Part shown: piece after piece, positions 54,723-64,000 of the stretch
Layout: each line of letters opens with the position of its first letter
Numbering within the stretch: position 1 is the first letter of the stretch
Assembly (NCBI RefSeq): GCF_002117935.1
Contig: NZ_BDJE01000002.1
Location: 1-64,000 of the forward strand
DNA: 64,000 nt
Source: Nocardioides sp. PD653-B2
Lineage (GTDB): Bacteria; Actinomycetota; Actinomycetes; Propionibacteriales; Nocardioidaceae
Direction: 5' to 3'
The notes under the pieces: generated by a model
What the model was told of the DNA's origin: nothing
The model's database searches: none
What the model saw: the letters and a program-made list of their open reading frames with translations, nothing else
Translations under genes and position numbers: made by a program

Positions 54723-56120
54723 TCAGCCTCGGGCGAGGTAGCCCAGCAGGTCGTGGCGGGTGACGACGCCGACCGGCTTGCCGTCCTCGTGGACGAGCAG
54801 CGCGTCGGCACCCTCGAGCGTGGCCACCGCGTCGGACGCCGGCTCGGTGGAGCCGATGGTCGGCAGCGGCGGCGACATGTGCTCGCTGACGCTGTCGGTG
54901 AGGCGGGCGACGCCGGTGAAGAGCTGGTCGAGGAGGGTGCGCTCCGAGACCGAGCCGACGACCTCGGCCGCCACGACCGGCGGCTCGGCGCGGACGACCG
55001 GCATCTGCGAGACGTTGTACTCCTGGAGGATCGCGACCGCCTCGGCGATGGTCTCGCCGGGGTGGGTGTGCACGAGGTCGGGCAGCCGCCCGTCCTTGCC
55101 GCGCAGCACCTCGCCCACCGACCGCACGGGCCGCTGGGCGCCGTCGACCGGGAAGCCGTACTGGCCGAGCCAGTCGTCGTTGAAGATCTTGGTGAGGTAG
55201 CCGCGACCGGAGTCGGGCAGGAGGACGACGATCACGGCGTCCTCGCCGCCGGGAGTGCCCTCGAGCTCGTGTGCGAGCTGGACGGCGGCGTGCACGGCCA
55301 TGCCCGAGGAACCGCCGACCAGCAGCGCCTCCTCACGGGCCAGCCGCCGGGTCATCGCGAAGGAGTCGGCGTCGGAGACCTCGATGATCCGGTCGGCGAT
55401 CTCACGGTCGTAGGCATCGGGCCAGAAGTCCTCGCCCACGCCCTCGACGAGGTACGGCCGACCGGAGCCACCGGAGTAGACGGAGCCGGCGGGGTCGGCG
55501 CCGATCACCTGGACGTCCGGGTTCTGCTCCTTGAGGTAGCGGCCGATGCCGCTGATCGTGCCGCCGGTGCCGACGCCCGCGACGAAGTGCGTGATCCGGC
55601 CGTCGGTCTGCTTCCAGATCTCCGGCCCGGTGGTCTCGTAGTGCGAGCGCGGGTTGTTGGGGTTGGAGTACTGGTCGGGCTTCCAGGCGCCCGGCTGCGA
55701 CGCGAGCCGGTCGGAGACGTTGTAGTAGGAGTCCGGGTGCTCGGGCTCGACCGCGGTCGGGCAGACGACGACCTCCGCGCCGTACGCCTTGAGCACGTTG
55801 CGCTTGTCCTCGCTGACCTTGTCGGGGCAGACGAAGATGCACTTGTAGCCCTTCGCCTGCGCGACCATCGCCAGCCCCACGCCGGTGTTGCCCGACGTCG
55901 GCTCGACGATGGTGCCGCCCGGCTGGAGCTCGCCCGAGGCCTCGGCGGCCTCGATCATCCGGGTCGCGATGCGGTCCTTCACGGACCCGCCGGGGTTCAG
56001 GTACTCCACCTTGGCGAGGACGATCGGTCCCTGTGCGCCGTCGAGGGAGCCGGTGGACTTCGAGAGCCTCAGCAGCGGGGTGTTGCCGATGAGGTCGAGG
56101 AGTGAGTTCACGTACTGCAT
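54723..56120 (-). CDS. cbs: Cystathionine beta-synthase
   Basis: 465 residues. PLP domain: NTPLLRLSK, the PLP Lys in NPGGSVKDRIATRMI (near residue 50), EPTSGNTGVGLAM, and GTGGTISGIGRYLKEQNP. C-terminal CBS pair: TIAEAVAILQEYNVSQMPVV and ATLEGADALLVHEDGKPVGV. It joins homocysteine and serine to give cystathionine (transsulfuration). Leaderless promoter TAGATT lies six bases before ATG. Adjacent to a divergent SGNH hydrolase, as Rv1077/Rv1075c. Confidence 0.93.
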   Translation of the reverse strand: MQYVNSLLDLIGNTPLLRLSKSTGSLDGAQGPIVLAKVEYLNPGGSVKDRIATRMIEAAEASGELQPGGTIVEPTSGNTGVGLAMVAQAKGYKCIFVCPDKVSEDKRNVLKAYGAEVVVCPTAVEPEHPDSYYNVSDRLASQPGAWKPDQYSNPNNPRSHYETTGPEIWKQTDGRITHFVAGVGTGGTISGIGRYLKEQNPDVQVIGADPAGSVYSGGSGRPYLVEGVGEDFWPDAYDREIADRIIEVSDADSFAMTRRLAREEALLVGGSSGMAVHAAVQLAHELEGTPGGEDAVIVVLLPDSGRGYLTKIFNDDWLGQYGFPVDGAQRPVRSVGEVLRGKDGRLPDLVHTHPGETIAEAVAILQEYNVSQMPVVRAEPPVVAAEVVGSVSERTLLDQLFTGVARLTDSVSEHMSPPLPTIGSTEPASDAVATLEGADALLVHEDGKPVGVVTRHDLLGYLARG

Positions 56121-56126
56121 CTGGCC

Positions 56127-56132
56127 AATCTA
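56127..56132 (-). promoter_or_regulatory. Leaderless -10 element of cbs
   Basis: TAGATT on the minus strand, six bases, then ATG at 56120; no Shine-Dalgarno. Confidence 0.55.
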
Positions 56133-56186
56133 GAGGCGATCGTCACGCACACCGAAACCCCGTGGGTACCGGTCGGTGGCGGTCCG

Positions 56187-56192
56187 TAGAGT
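56187..56192 (+). promoter_or_regulatory. Leaderless -10 element of the SGNH hydrolase gene
   Basis: TAGAGT, six bases, then GTG at 56199; no Shine-Dalgarno. It lies 55 bases from the cbs -10 on the other strand. Confidence 0.5.
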
Positions 56193-56198
56193 GGCGAC

Positions 56199-57221
56199 GT
56201 GGGGAAAGCCGGTGCAGCACGCAAGCTGGCCTCTGCCGCGGCGTACGGCGGAGGCGGGGTCAGCGCGCTCGGCATGGCCCTGTACGGCGTCCTGAGGCTC
56301 GAGGCCGAGGTCGCCCGCAAGACGATCGGCCGGCTCGACCACGACCCGCCGGACTCGACCGGCTGGTACGGCCGCGGCCGTCCCGGACCCGCCATCAAGG
56401 TGGCGCTGCTCGGCGACTCGAGCGCCGCGGGGTACGGCGTGGACCGGGTCGAGGAGACCCCGGGCGCGCTGCTCGCCAGCGGCATCGCCGAGCAGGCGGA
56501 CCGCCGCGTCTACCTGCGCGCCTTCGCCGTGGTGGGCGCGATGTCGTCCGACCTCGACGCCCAGATCGGGCGCGCGCTGCCCACCGAGCCCGACGTCGCC
56601 GTGATCCTGATCGGCGCCAACGACGTCACCCACACGGTGCTGCCGTCGGCGTCGGTCCGTCACCTCTCCGAGGGCGTGCGCCGGCTCCAGGAGGCCGGGG
56701 TCGCGGTGCTCGTCGGCACCTGTCCCGACCTCGGCACCATCAAGCCGATCGCCCCGCCGCTCAAGCAGCTGGCCCGCTCCTGGTCACGGCGGCTCGCCGC
56801 GGCGCAGACGATCGCGGTCGTCGAGCAGGGCGGCCGCACCGTGTCGCTCGGCTCGATCCTCGGCCCCGAGTTCGCGGCCGCGCCGGCGATGCTCTTCGGT
56901 CCCGACCGGTTCCACCCGTCCGCCGAGGGCTACCGCTCGCTCGTGGCCGTGCTGCTCCCCTCGACCCTGGCCGCGCTCGGCCTGGTGCCCGACGACGAGG
57001 ACGAGCCCGAGGCCTTCCGCGGCGAGGGTCTGCGGTCCGTGGCGGACGCCGCCATCGAGGCCGTCAACACGCCCGGCACCGAGGTCGGCGGCACCGAGGT
57101 CGCGGGCTCGCGCCGCGGGGTGCGCGGCCTGTGGGTCGAGCTGCGACACCGCCGCCGGCACCCGGGCACCGAGGGCGAGGCGCCCGAGGCCGCCGACGTG
57201 CCGGAGACCGCTCCGGGGTAG
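56199..57221 (+). CDS. SGNH/GDSL-family hydrolase (Rv1075c-like)
   Basis: 340 residues. Block I with the nucleophile Ser is VALLGDSSAAGYGVDR, block III GANDVTHT with the oxyanion Asn, and block V GPDRFHPSAEGYRSL with the catalytic Asp-His. A hydrophobic N-terminal stretch (SAAAYGGGGVSALGMALYGV) may anchor it to the membrane. The C-terminal ~80 residues are acidic and low-complexity. Likely an esterase or lipase-like deacylase; substrate unknown. Adjacent to cbs as in mycobacteria. Confidence 0.88.
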   Translation: MGKAGAARKLASAAAYGGGGVSALGMALYGVLRLEAEVARKTIGRLDHDPPDSTGWYGRGRPGPAIKVALLGDSSAAGYGVDRVEETPGALLASGIAEQADRRVYLRAFAVVGAMSSDLDAQIGRALPTEPDVAVILIGANDVTHTVLPSASVRHLSEGVRRLQEAGVAVLVGTCPDLGTIKPIAPPLKQLARSWSRRLAAAQTIAVVEQGGRTVSLGSILGPEFAAAPAMLFGPDRFHPSAEGYRSLVAVLLPSTLAALGLVPDDEDEPEAFRGEGLRSVADAAIEAVNTPGTEVGGTEVAGSRRGVRGLWVELRHRRRHPGTEGEAPEAADVPETAPG

Positions 57222-57265
57222 GCGAAGGCCCACCACGACCGGTGGTCCAGCCTGCCGCAAATGAG

Positions 57266-57297
57266 GCGAGGGCCCCGGATCGCTCCGGGGCCCTCGC
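57266..57297. terminator. Bidirectional terminator between the SGNH hydrolase and Bax-inhibitor genes
   Basis: Perfect stem GCGAGGGCCCCGGA/TCCGGGGCCCTCGC with a TCGC loop, between two convergent genes. Confidence 0.9.
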
Positions 57298-57311
57298 CGT
57301 ACGACGCTCGG

Positions 57312-58160
57312 TCAGTTGTCGCTGAAGATCGCCAGGATGCGGAGCAGGTTGGTGTAGATCCAGACCAGGCTGACGGTGAGGCCGAAGGCCGCCCGCCACG
57401 ACTCCCGCTCCGGGATGCCGTTGGCGACACCCTGCTCGACGAAGTCGAAGTCGAGGATCAGCATGAAGACACCGAGCACCAGGCCGACGATGGAGAACAG
57501 CAGGCCGACGCCACCGAAGCCGAAGAGACCCAGCTGGCTGTTGAAGAGGCCGAGGACGACCTCCAGCAGGCTTAGCCCCACCATGCCGAAGACGGCGGCG
57601 ATCACGAAGGTGCGGAACTTGTTGCCGACCTTGATGTCGAAGAACTTGTAGGCCGCGAGCGTGCCGGCGAAGGCCGCGAAGGTCCCGATCACGGCCTGCG
57701 TGACGATGCCGCCACCGAACTGGGCGTCGAAGAACTTGCTCAGCGCGCCGAGCGCGACGCCCTCGGCGACGGCGAACGCCATCACCAGTCCGGGGCTGAT
57801 CACGCGCTTGAACGAGTTGACCATCGACAGCCCGAAGGCGGCCAGCGATCCGATCACCATCGCCGCGATCAGCGGGCCGATGTCGGCGTTCGTGGTGGTG
57901 GCGCTGATCTCCGGGGTCACCAGCCAGGTGACCGCGGCGGCGGCGAACACCAGGAAGAGCGTGATGGCGGTCTTCTGGACGACCGAGTCGATCGTCATCG
58001 GGCCGGTGGTGGCCACCGGGGTCTGCACGCCGGGCTGGCCGGGCGTGCCAATGCCCCACGTCGACGGGTCGGTGTAGCCAGTCTGTCCGTAGCCCTGGCG
58101 CGTGGAGCCGGCGGAGCTGAACTCCTCCGACCGGCGGAACACAGGGTTGTTGCTTTGCAT
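57312..58160 (-). CDS. Bax inhibitor-1/YccA-like family membrane protein
   Basis: 282 residues from ATG at 58160, with GAGGAG about six bases upstream. A Gly/Thr/Gln-rich cytoplasmic N-terminus (~65 residues) is followed by seven membrane segments with TAITLFLVFAAAAVTWLV and FDFVEQGVANGIPERESWRA, a typical conserved loop of this family. Members may act as pH-sensitive calcium leak channels or regulate membrane proteases; no partner gene is seen here. Confidence 0.85.
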   Translation of the reverse strand: MQSNNPVFRRSEEFSSAGSTRQGYGQTGYTDPSTWGIGTPGQPGVQTPVATTGPMTIDSVVQKTAITLFLVFAAAAVTWLVTPEISATTTNADIGPLIAAMVIGSLAAFGLSMVNSFKRVISPGLVMAFAVAEGVALGALSKFFDAQFGGGIVTQAVIGTFAAFAGTLAAYKFFDIKVGNKFRTFVIAAVFGMVGLSLLEVVLGLFNSQLGLFGFGGVGLLFSIVGLVLGVFMLILDFDFVEQGVANGIPERESWRAAFGLTVSLVWIYTNLLRILAIFSDN

Positions 58161-58351
58161 TGGTCTCTCCTCGAGGCCGGGGGTGTCGTCAGTCTGACGG
58201 GTCACCTGTAGGGCCCATCCTAGGCGGGCTCACAGGGTTCAACGCACCCGTCAGGCGGAACGTTCCCGCCGGACGAACGCGGACAGTGCCGTCCTGCGCC
58301 GGGTCCGAGCCACGGCACCACGTCGAGGTCGGGGATGGCACTGTGTGGCCC

Positions 58352-58705
58352 GTGAGCGGCTCGCAGATCTCCGACTTCCTGGAGCTCGTCGGTCAGCTGC
58401 CGGAGGTCGAGCGCTCCGACCGCGGCCGCTACTGGCGCTTCGACGTGCGCCGGCGGGTCTTCGGCTACCTCTGGGAGCCCACGCGGACCGTCGGCCTCAA
58501 GCAGACCATCGCCGAGCAGCTCGCCCTGGTCGCCGAGCGGCCGGACGTCTTCGAGGTGCAGTTCACGGCGTACGGCTTCGGCTGGGTGGTCGCGCACCTC
58601 GACGGCGTCGAGCGCGACGAGCTGGCCGAGCTGACCTTCGAGGCGTGGCGGCTCACCGCGCCGGACGAGGTCGCCGACGTGCGCGGCGACGTGCTGCCGA
58701 GCTGA
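58352..58705 (+). CDS. MmcQ/YjbR family protein
   Basis: 117 residues from GTG at 58352 (a GTG three codons earlier is possible). The CyaY-like fold pattern is present: FLELVGQLPEVERSDRGRYW, RFDVRRRVFGYLWE, TVGLKQTIAEQLALVAERPD and VQFTAYGFGWVVAHLDGVER. Members bind DNA in one Pseudomonas case, but function is generally unknown. The 191-base gap before it shows no strong promoter or structure. Confidence 0.78.
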   Translation: MSGSQISDFLELVGQLPEVERSDRGRYWRFDVRRRVFGYLWEPTRTVGLKQTIAEQLALVAERPDVFEVQFTAYGFGWVVAHLDGVERDELAELTFEAWRLTAPDEVADVRGDVLPS

Positions 58706-58713
58706 CGACGAGG

Positions 58714-58787
58714 TGCCCCCGCTGGGACTCGAACCCAGACTGAGCCGCTTTTAAGGCGGTTTCCTCTGCCGATTGGGATACGGGGGC
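58714..58787 (-). tRNA. tRNA with anticodon UAA (tRNA-Leu expected), short variable loop
   Basis: 74 bases. Acceptor GCCCCCG pairs with CGGGGGC, discriminator A at 58714. The T arm CTGGG-TTCGAGT-CCCAG is perfect. The D loop reads AATCGGCAGA with a three-base stem, which is the leucine-tRNA pattern. The anticodon loop CTTAAAA gives UAA, decoding UUA. The variable region is only five bases, though leucine tRNAs normally carry a long class II arm. The anticodon stem has four good pairs and one A-C mismatch. The genome does not encode CCA directly after it. Confidence 0.9.
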
Positions 58788-58810
58788 GAGGTCAACGGGT
58801 CATAAGCGGG

Positions 58811-59665
58811 TCACCCGGAGAGTGTCCCAGTCCCGGCCGCGCGACGGAGCACGTCGTCGAGCATCGGCTCGGTGAGCCGGCCGGTGAAGGTGTTCTGCTG
58901 GCTGGGGTGGTAGCAGCCGAGGAGCACGACGGTCGCGCCGTCCGGTCCGGTGAGCGTGGCCTCGGCGCCGTGGCCGAAGCGCGGCTTCGGGCGCTCGACC
59001 TCCCAGCCGATCGCGCGGAAGGACCGCAGCGTGGCGTCCCAGCCGATCGACCCGAGCGCGACCACGACCCGCACCGAGTCGACCAGCAGCGCCAGCTCGG
59101 CCTCGATCCACGGCGCGCAGGTGTCGCGCTCGACGGTGGTCGGCTTGTTCTGCGGTGGAGCGCAGCGCACGGTGGCGACCATCCGGGTGTCGATCAGCTC
59201 CTGGCCGTCGGTGGCGTCGACGCTGATCGGCCTGGTCGCCAGCCCGACCCGGTGCAGGCTCGCGAAGAGCCAGTCGCCGCTGCGGTCGCCGGTGAAGATC
59301 CGGCCGGTCCGGTTGGCGCCGTTGGCGGCGGGCGCGAGGCCGACGATCAGCACCCGCGGGGACGGGGAGCCCCAGCCGGGGATCGGCCGGCCCCAGTAGG
59401 GCTCCCCGGCGTACGACGCGCGCTTGTCGCGCGCGACGTCCTCGCGCCAGGCCACGAGTCGTGGGCAGGCGCGGCAGACCGAGACCCGGGCGTCCAGCTC
59501 GCGCAGGTCGCGGGTGCGGGCGAGCCGGCGTACGACGGCGGGGGTGGCCGCGACCGGGGTGTCGGCGGCGGCCGGGTCGCCCGGCCAGCCGGCGCCCGGC
59601 GGGACCGGCGAGCCGAAGAGCTCGCCGGTCCCCGGGTGTGGAAGGAGGTCGCTCACGCGCGCCAT
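58811..59665 (-). CDS. udgB: Family 5 uracil-DNA glycosylase (UdgB)
   Basis: 284 residues. Motif A is [20 protein letters not shown] with the [10 protein letters not shown] continuation, and motif B is [18 protein letters not shown], matching UDGb rather than families 1 or 4. Four Cys in [15 protein letters not shown] and DTCAPW are placed to hold a [4Fe-4S] cluster. UdgB removes uracil, and also some other deaminated or oxidised bases, from DNA. The N-terminal ~45 residues are Pro/Gly-rich and may be flexible. Confidence 0.9.
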   Translation of the reverse strand: MARVSDLLPHPGTGELFGSPVPPGAGWPGDPAAADTPVAATPAVVRRLARTRDLRELDARVSVCRACPRLVAWREDVARDKRASYAGEPYWGRPIPGWGSPSPRVLIVGLAPAANGANRTGRIFTGDRSGDWLFASLHRVGLATRPISVDATDGQELIDTRMVATVRCAPPQNKPTTVERDTCAPWIEAELALLVDSVRVVVALGSIGWDATLRSFRAIGWEVERPKPRFGHGAEATLTGPDGATVVLLGCYHPSQQNTFTGRLTEPMLDDVLRRAAGTGTLSG

Positions 59666-59678
59666 CCTCCCGCGCTGC

Positions 59679-59945
59679 TCAGGGGGCCGGCTGGACGGAC
59701 GTCTCGTGCCGCACCTTGTCGGCCGCGGTCGACGCGGCGTCGACCACCTTGTCCTTGGCGGCCTCGGCGACGACGGCCGCCTGGTGGACCGCGGCCTCCT
59801 GTGCCTTGCCCGTCGCGGCGCGCACCTTGGGGTTCTGCGCGACCTTGCCGGCGCCGGACTTGATCTGCTCGTAGCGCTCGTGCCCGGCGCGGGAGCCGAG
59901 CACGTAACCGATGGCGACACCGGCGATCAGAGTGAGCTTCTTCAT
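59679..59945 (-). CDS. YtxH-like small membrane-anchored protein
   Basis: 88 residues: a short N-terminal hydrophobic anchor ([18 protein letters not shown]) followed by an Ala/Lys-rich amphipathic helix ([20 protein letters not shown] and beyond). This is the pattern of YtxH-type stress proteins found in many Gram-positive bacteria. GGAGTC precedes the ATG. Function unknown. Confidence 0.72.
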   Translation of the reverse strand: MKKLTLIAGVAIGYVLGSRAGHERYEQIKSGAGKVAQNPKVRAATGKAQEAAVHQAAVVAEAAKDKVVDAASTAADKVRHETSVQPAP

Positions 59946-60016
59946 GGTGACTCCTTCGTCGGGGGACTATCCATCCCCCGTGCCCTCCCCGGGCCGCCGT
60001 GAAACAGCCAGCCGCC

Positions 60017-60083
60017 GGGGTAGTCCCTGACGAAATCGGGGTCGGAGCGGTGCCCTCACCCCGCTTTCGTCAGGGACTACCCC
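60017..60083. terminator. Large hairpin overlapping the end of ppx
   Basis: Perfect 19-base arms (60017-60035 GGGGTAGTCCCTGACGAAA, 60065-60083 its complement) with a 29-base loop that has its own GGGG/CCCC pairing. The right arm includes the ppx stop codon and last codons. Likely a terminator for ppx. Confidence 0.65.
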
Positions 60084-60991
60084 CGCGAGGCGATGGACCA
60101 GGCGATCCCGTCGAGGATGTCGGCCTCCGAGACGACGAGGGTGTCCACGCGGGCGCGGCGCAGGACGCGGGCGAGGATTAGCGCGCCGGCATCGATCACG
60201 TCGGCACGCCCCGGGTGCATGGACGGCAGCGCCCGGCGCTCGGCGACGGTCATCGCCAGCAGGCGGTCGACGGTGGCCACCAGGTCGGCGGCGGGGAAGA
60301 CGGTCTGGTCGACGGCGTCCCGGTCGTACGCCGGGAGGTCGAGCGCCACGGCGGCGAGCTGCGTGACGGTGCCGGCGACCCCGACCACCGTGGCCGCGGA
60401 CGACGGGTCGACCGGGCAGGCGTCGAGGTGGGCGTCGATGTCGGCGACGCAGGCCGCGATCTCCTCGGCGGTGGGTGGGTCGGAGTGGAGGTGTCGCTCG
60501 TGGAGACGCACCGACCCGATGTTCATCGAGTCGGCGGCGTCCGGCGACGACGTGCCGAGGATCAACTCGGTCGAGCCCCCGCCGACGTCGATGACCAGGA
60601 TCGGGGGCGCGGGCTCGACGCGCAGGTTGCGGACCGCGCCGTCGAAGGACAGCGCCGCCTCCTCGCTGCCGGTCACCACCTCCGGCTCCACCCCGAGCCG
60701 CGCGCGGACGCCGGCGACGAAGACGTCGGCGTTGGACGCGTCGCGGCTGGCCGAGGTGGCGCAGAACCGCACCCGTTCCGGCGGCACGTCGTGCGCGCGG
60801 ATCAGCGCGGCGTACTCGTCGATCGCGGCGAACGCCCGCTCGAGCGCCTCGTCGGCGATCCGGCCGGTGCGGTCGAGGTCCTGGCCGAGCCGGACCATCC
60901 GCATCTCGCGCACGTCGACGTCGGGCAACGCACCGATCAGCAGCTTGATCGTGTTGGTGCCGCAGTCGATCGCGGCTACGCGTCGACGCAC
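60077..60991 (-). CDS. ppx: Exopolyphosphatase / Ppx-GppA family phosphatase
   Basis: 304 residues from GTG at 60991. The ASKHA fold is marked by VAAIDCGTNTIKLLIGAL, FCATSASRDASNADVFVAGV, VVTGSEEAALSFDGAV, VIDVGGGSTELILGTS and VVGVAGTVTQLAAVAL. It hydrolyses polyphosphate or (p)ppGpp-type substrates; the short form lacks the C-terminal HD domain, as in Rv1026. It overlaps the DUF501 gene by 16 bases and is last in the eno cluster. Confidence 0.9.
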   Translation of the reverse strand: MRRRVAAIDCGTNTIKLLIGALPDVDVREMRMVRLGQDLDRTGRIADEALERAFAAIDEYAALIRAHDVPPERVRFCATSASRDASNADVFVAGVRARLGVEPEVVTGSEEAALSFDGAVRNLRVEPAPPILVIDVGGGSTELILGTSSPDAADSMNIGSVRLHERHLHSDPPTAEEIAACVADIDAHLDACPVDPSSAATVVGVAGTVTQLAAVALDLPAYDRDAVDQTVFPAADLVATVDRLLAMTVAERRALPSMHPGRADVIDAGALILARVLRRARVDTLVVSEADILDGIAWSIASRG

Positions 60992-61461
60992 GGCCCGCTT
61001 CGCCACCAGTCGCCGAGCAGGTCGAGCACCTCGTCGCCGAGCGGGTTCACGCCGCGGCCCATCGCGAGCGACTGCCCGGCCAGCACGTGGAGGCACTTGA
61101 CCCGGTCGGGCATGCCGCCGGCGGAGATCCCCTCGATCTCGGGCACCGAGCCCAGGGTCGCTCGGTACTCCAGGTAGCGCTCGTGCGCCGCGCGGTAGGC
61201 CGCGGCCAGCTCGGGGTCGTCGGCGAGCCGGTCCTGCATCTCCTTCATCAGGCCGGAGCCCTCGAGGGTGCCGATCCGCGAGGCCGCCCGCGGGCAGGTC
61301 AGGTAGAAGGTGGTCGGGAACGGCGTGCCGTTGGGCAGCCGCGGCTCGGTGGTGACGACGTCGGGGTTGCCGCAGGGGCACCGGTGCCCGACCGCGTGGA
61401 TCGCCCGCGGCTCGCGGCCGAGCTGGGCTTCGATGGCGGAGACGTCGGAGGGGTCGATCAC
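60976..61461 (-). CDS. DUF501 family protein (Rv1025-like)
   Basis: 161 residues from GTG at 61461. The domain is recognised from QLGREPRAIHAVGHRCPCGN, VTTEPRLPNGTPFPTTFYLT and CPRAASRIGTLEGSGLMKEM. Three to four Cys may bind metal. The fixed order eno, ftsB-like, DUF501, ppx is shared with M. tuberculosis Rv1023-Rv1026. Function unknown. CATGAT lies six bases before the start. Confidence 0.88.
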   Translation of the reverse strand: MIDPSDVSAIEAQLGREPRAIHAVGHRCPCGNPDVVTTEPRLPNGTPFPTTFYLTCPRAASRIGTLEGSGLMKEMQDRLADDPELAAAYRAAHERYLEYRATLGSVPEIEGISAGGMPDRVKCLHVLAGQSLAMGRGVNPLGDEVLDLLGDWWRSGPCVDA

Positions 61462-61505
61462 GGCTCGATCATGCCAGTGGTTTCGCGGCCCGCCTCGCCC
61501 GCACC

Positions 61506-62099
61506 TCACCCAGCGGAGCGGTCGACCTGGTCCCGGATCTCGGCTGCCGGCGGGGCCTCGGGCTTCGGCGGGTTGCCGGCCAGCTCGACCGACTGCCACG
61601 CGGAGTTCCACCAGGCGGCCGGCGGCTTCTGCGCCACGGTCGACGGGTCGGTCAGCGAGCTCTCCCGCTCGAGCGGGTCGCCGTTCTCGTCGAGCACGAC
61701 GTAGGCGGTCTCGCCCGGCATCACGTAGTTGAGCTCGCGAGCCTGCTGGCGCACGTACGCCGGGTCCTCCCAGCGCCGCTTCTCGCGCTCGAGGTCGTCG
61801 ATGTTCTGCTGGCGCAGCGCGATCGTGTCCTTGAGGCTGCTGATCTGGGTGCGCTGCTGGAGGTAGGCGCGCATCGAGGACGCGTAGCTCACCGTCAGCA
61901 CGGCCAGCACGAGCACCAGGATCGCGGCGCGCCCGGTCAGCCGCGAGCCGCGCTGCGGGACGACGGCGACGCCCCGCGTGTCGGTGTCGGTCGGTCGCCC
62001 GCCGCGCCCCGAAGCCGCTCCGGTGCTCGGGACCCGCCCGGGTCCGGTGCGCCCCCGGGGGCGTGATCCGCGCGCGGGTGTACGACGGTTGTCGACCAT
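61506..62099 (-). CDS. FtsB/DivIC-like septum formation initiator (Rv1024-like)
   Basis: 197 residues. A basic, disordered N-terminus (~50 residues) precedes one transmembrane helix (AAILVLVLAVLTVSYASSMR). A heptad-type coiled coil follows (YLQQRTQISSLKDTIALRQQ through DLEREKRRWEDPAY), then VRQQARELNYVMPGETAYVV, the usual FtsB/DivIC-family ending. The Pro-rich tail is typical of actinobacterial homologues. It probably joins the divisome FtsL-FtsB-FtsQ complex. Located 15 bases after eno. Confidence 0.88.
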   Translation of the reverse strand: MVDNRRTPARGSRPRGRTGPGRVPSTGAASGRGGRPTDTDTRGVAVVPQRGSRLTGRAAILVLVLAVLTVSYASSMRAYLQQRTQISSLKDTIALRQQNIDDLEREKRRWEDPAYVRQQARELNYVMPGETAYVVLDENGDPLERESSLTDPSTVAQKPPAAWWNSAWQSVELAGNPPKPEAPPAAEIRDQVDRSAG

Positions 62100-62114
62100 G
62101 CCTACTAGGGTCGC

Positions 62115-63404
<1,290 letters not shown>

Positions 63405-63424
63405 GTGCCGATTGCGGCGGGCGA

Positions 63425-64000
63425 TCACGCCCGGTCAGCCGCCGGGAAGCTCACGCTCATCGTGGTGCCGCTCCGGCCCTCGGTGTCGCGCGCCGACGCG
63501 GTCCCGCCGTGCCGCTCGACCACCCGCTTCACGATCGACAGGCCGAGCCCGGTGCCGCGGTAACCGTCCTGGTGGGCCCGGTGGAAGGTGTCGAAGACCC
63601 GGGTGTGCTGCCCCTCGGGGATGCCGATGCCGTTGTCGGCGATCTCGATGACCACCATCGGCCCGTCGTCGCCCGCGACGGTCCGAGCGGACACCGAGAT
63701 CTCCGGCCGCACCCCGGGCGCGACGTACTTGACTGCGTTGCCGACCAGGTTGTCGACGACCTGGCGCAGCAGCACGGGCTCGGCCAGCGCGTCGGGCAGC
63801 GCGGGGTCGATGTCGATGACGGGTGCGGACGCGGCCCGCACCCGGCTCGCCTCGACCCGGGCCCGGGCGATGTCCTGCACCAGGGCCAGCAGGTCGACCC
63901 GCACCGGTGTGATCCGGAGGTCGCGCGCCGTCGTGTAGGCCAGCAGGTCGCTGATCAGGTGCTGCATCCGCTGCGCCGCGCGCTGGATGCGGTCGAGCTG
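63425..64000 (-). CDS. Sensor histidine kinase, C-terminal part (5' end beyond the window)
   Basis: The frame is open from base 64000, so only ~191 residues are visible. They include the end of the dimerisation helix (LDRIQRAAQRMQHLISDLLA). The HATPase domain follows: VVDNLVGNAVKYVAPG (N box), VIEIADNGIGIPEGQ (G1), VFDTFHRAHQ (F box), YRGTGLGLSIVKRVVERHGG (G2). The phospho-acceptor His would lie just beyond the window. It is a PAS- or phytochrome-like type kinase; its signal and partner are not visible. Confidence 0.88.
   Translation of the reverse strand, partial: QLDRIQRAAQRMQHLISDLLAYTTARDLRITPVRVDLLALVQDIARARVEASRVRAASAPVIDIDPALPDALAEPVLLRQVVDNLVGNAVKYVAPGVRPEISVSARTVAGDDGPMVVIEIADNGIGIPEGQHTRVFDTFHRAHQDGYRGTGLGLSIVKRVVERHGGTASARDTEGRSGTTMSVSFPAADRA

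Overview
The window is a very GC-rich stretch of an actinobacterial chromosome. Gene content and order (mycothiol enzyme Mca, DosR/DosS-type regulators, fused CydDC, many GTG starts, many leaderless starts) point to the Propionibacteriales, most likely a Nocardioides-like organism. Several blocks keep the neighbourhood I recall from Mycobacterium tuberculosis: uppS/trhA, greA-DUF4307-mca-small membrane protein, metB near greA, cbs next to an SGNH hydrolase, an Rv0958/Rv0959-like AAA/VWA pair, and eno-ftsB-DUF501-ppx. The synteny is from memory, not a search.

Layout. 1-5.9 kb: 5'-anchored part of a chemoreceptor, a short-chain cis-prenyltransferase, TrhA, a small lipoprotein, and an aldehyde dehydrogenase divergent from an AraC-type regulator. 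6-15 kb: a methyltransferase/LysR pair facing a seven-gene molybdenum CO dehydrogenase operon (coxM-S-L, XdhC-YHS, MocA-like, coxD, coxE). CoxL carries the form I signature AYACSFR, so aerobic CO oxidation is a credible trait. 15-23 kb: mycothiol and transcription genes (mca, DUF4307, greA), ilvA, an AI-2E family permease, a MutL-like ATPase and metB. 23.4-27.7 kb: msrA with its 3' end replaced by a roughly 3.7-kb low-GC insertion. The insertion carries one gene, a 1062-residue fusion of a STAND-like ATPase to two EccC/FtsK-like ATPase modules; the displaced native msrA tail and terminator lie on its far side.

27.8-42 kb: mostly small housekeeping and hypothetical genes (YCII, luciferase-like, ABC1 kinase, VOC, DinB, PNPOx, YigZ, TauE, a BtuF-like protein), one frameshifted two-domain VOC gene, and the AAA/VWA pair. 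42.2-52.5 kb: an oxygen/redox-responsive block. A USP-CBS-DUF1003 operon, a flavin/F420-type oxidase-fold protein and a DosS-like GAF kinase lie beside cydA-cydB-cydDC-devR, in which the DosR-type regulator gene overlaps the end of cydDC. A near-perfect Rex operator precedes cydA, and two related GGGCC-N3-GGTCC boxes lie before cydA and between the USP and oxidase genes. 52.4-54.7 kb: a decayed TIGR03086-type gene and a thiolase/DUF35 pair behind a KstR-like operator, suggesting steroid or lipid side-chain degradation. 54.7-64 kb: cbs, SGNH hydrolase, Bax-inhibitor-like protein, MmcQ/YjbR protein, a tRNA with anticodon UAA, UdgB, ppx, DUF501, FtsB-like protein, eno, and a histidine kinase running off the end.

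Many monocistronic genes have a TANNNT-like -10 hexamer exactly six or seven bases before the start codon and no Shine-Dalgarno sequence. Internal operon genes are joined by ATGA/GTGA overlaps. No intergenic gap exceeds about 300 bases. No rRNA, CRISPR array, transposase or recombinase was seen.
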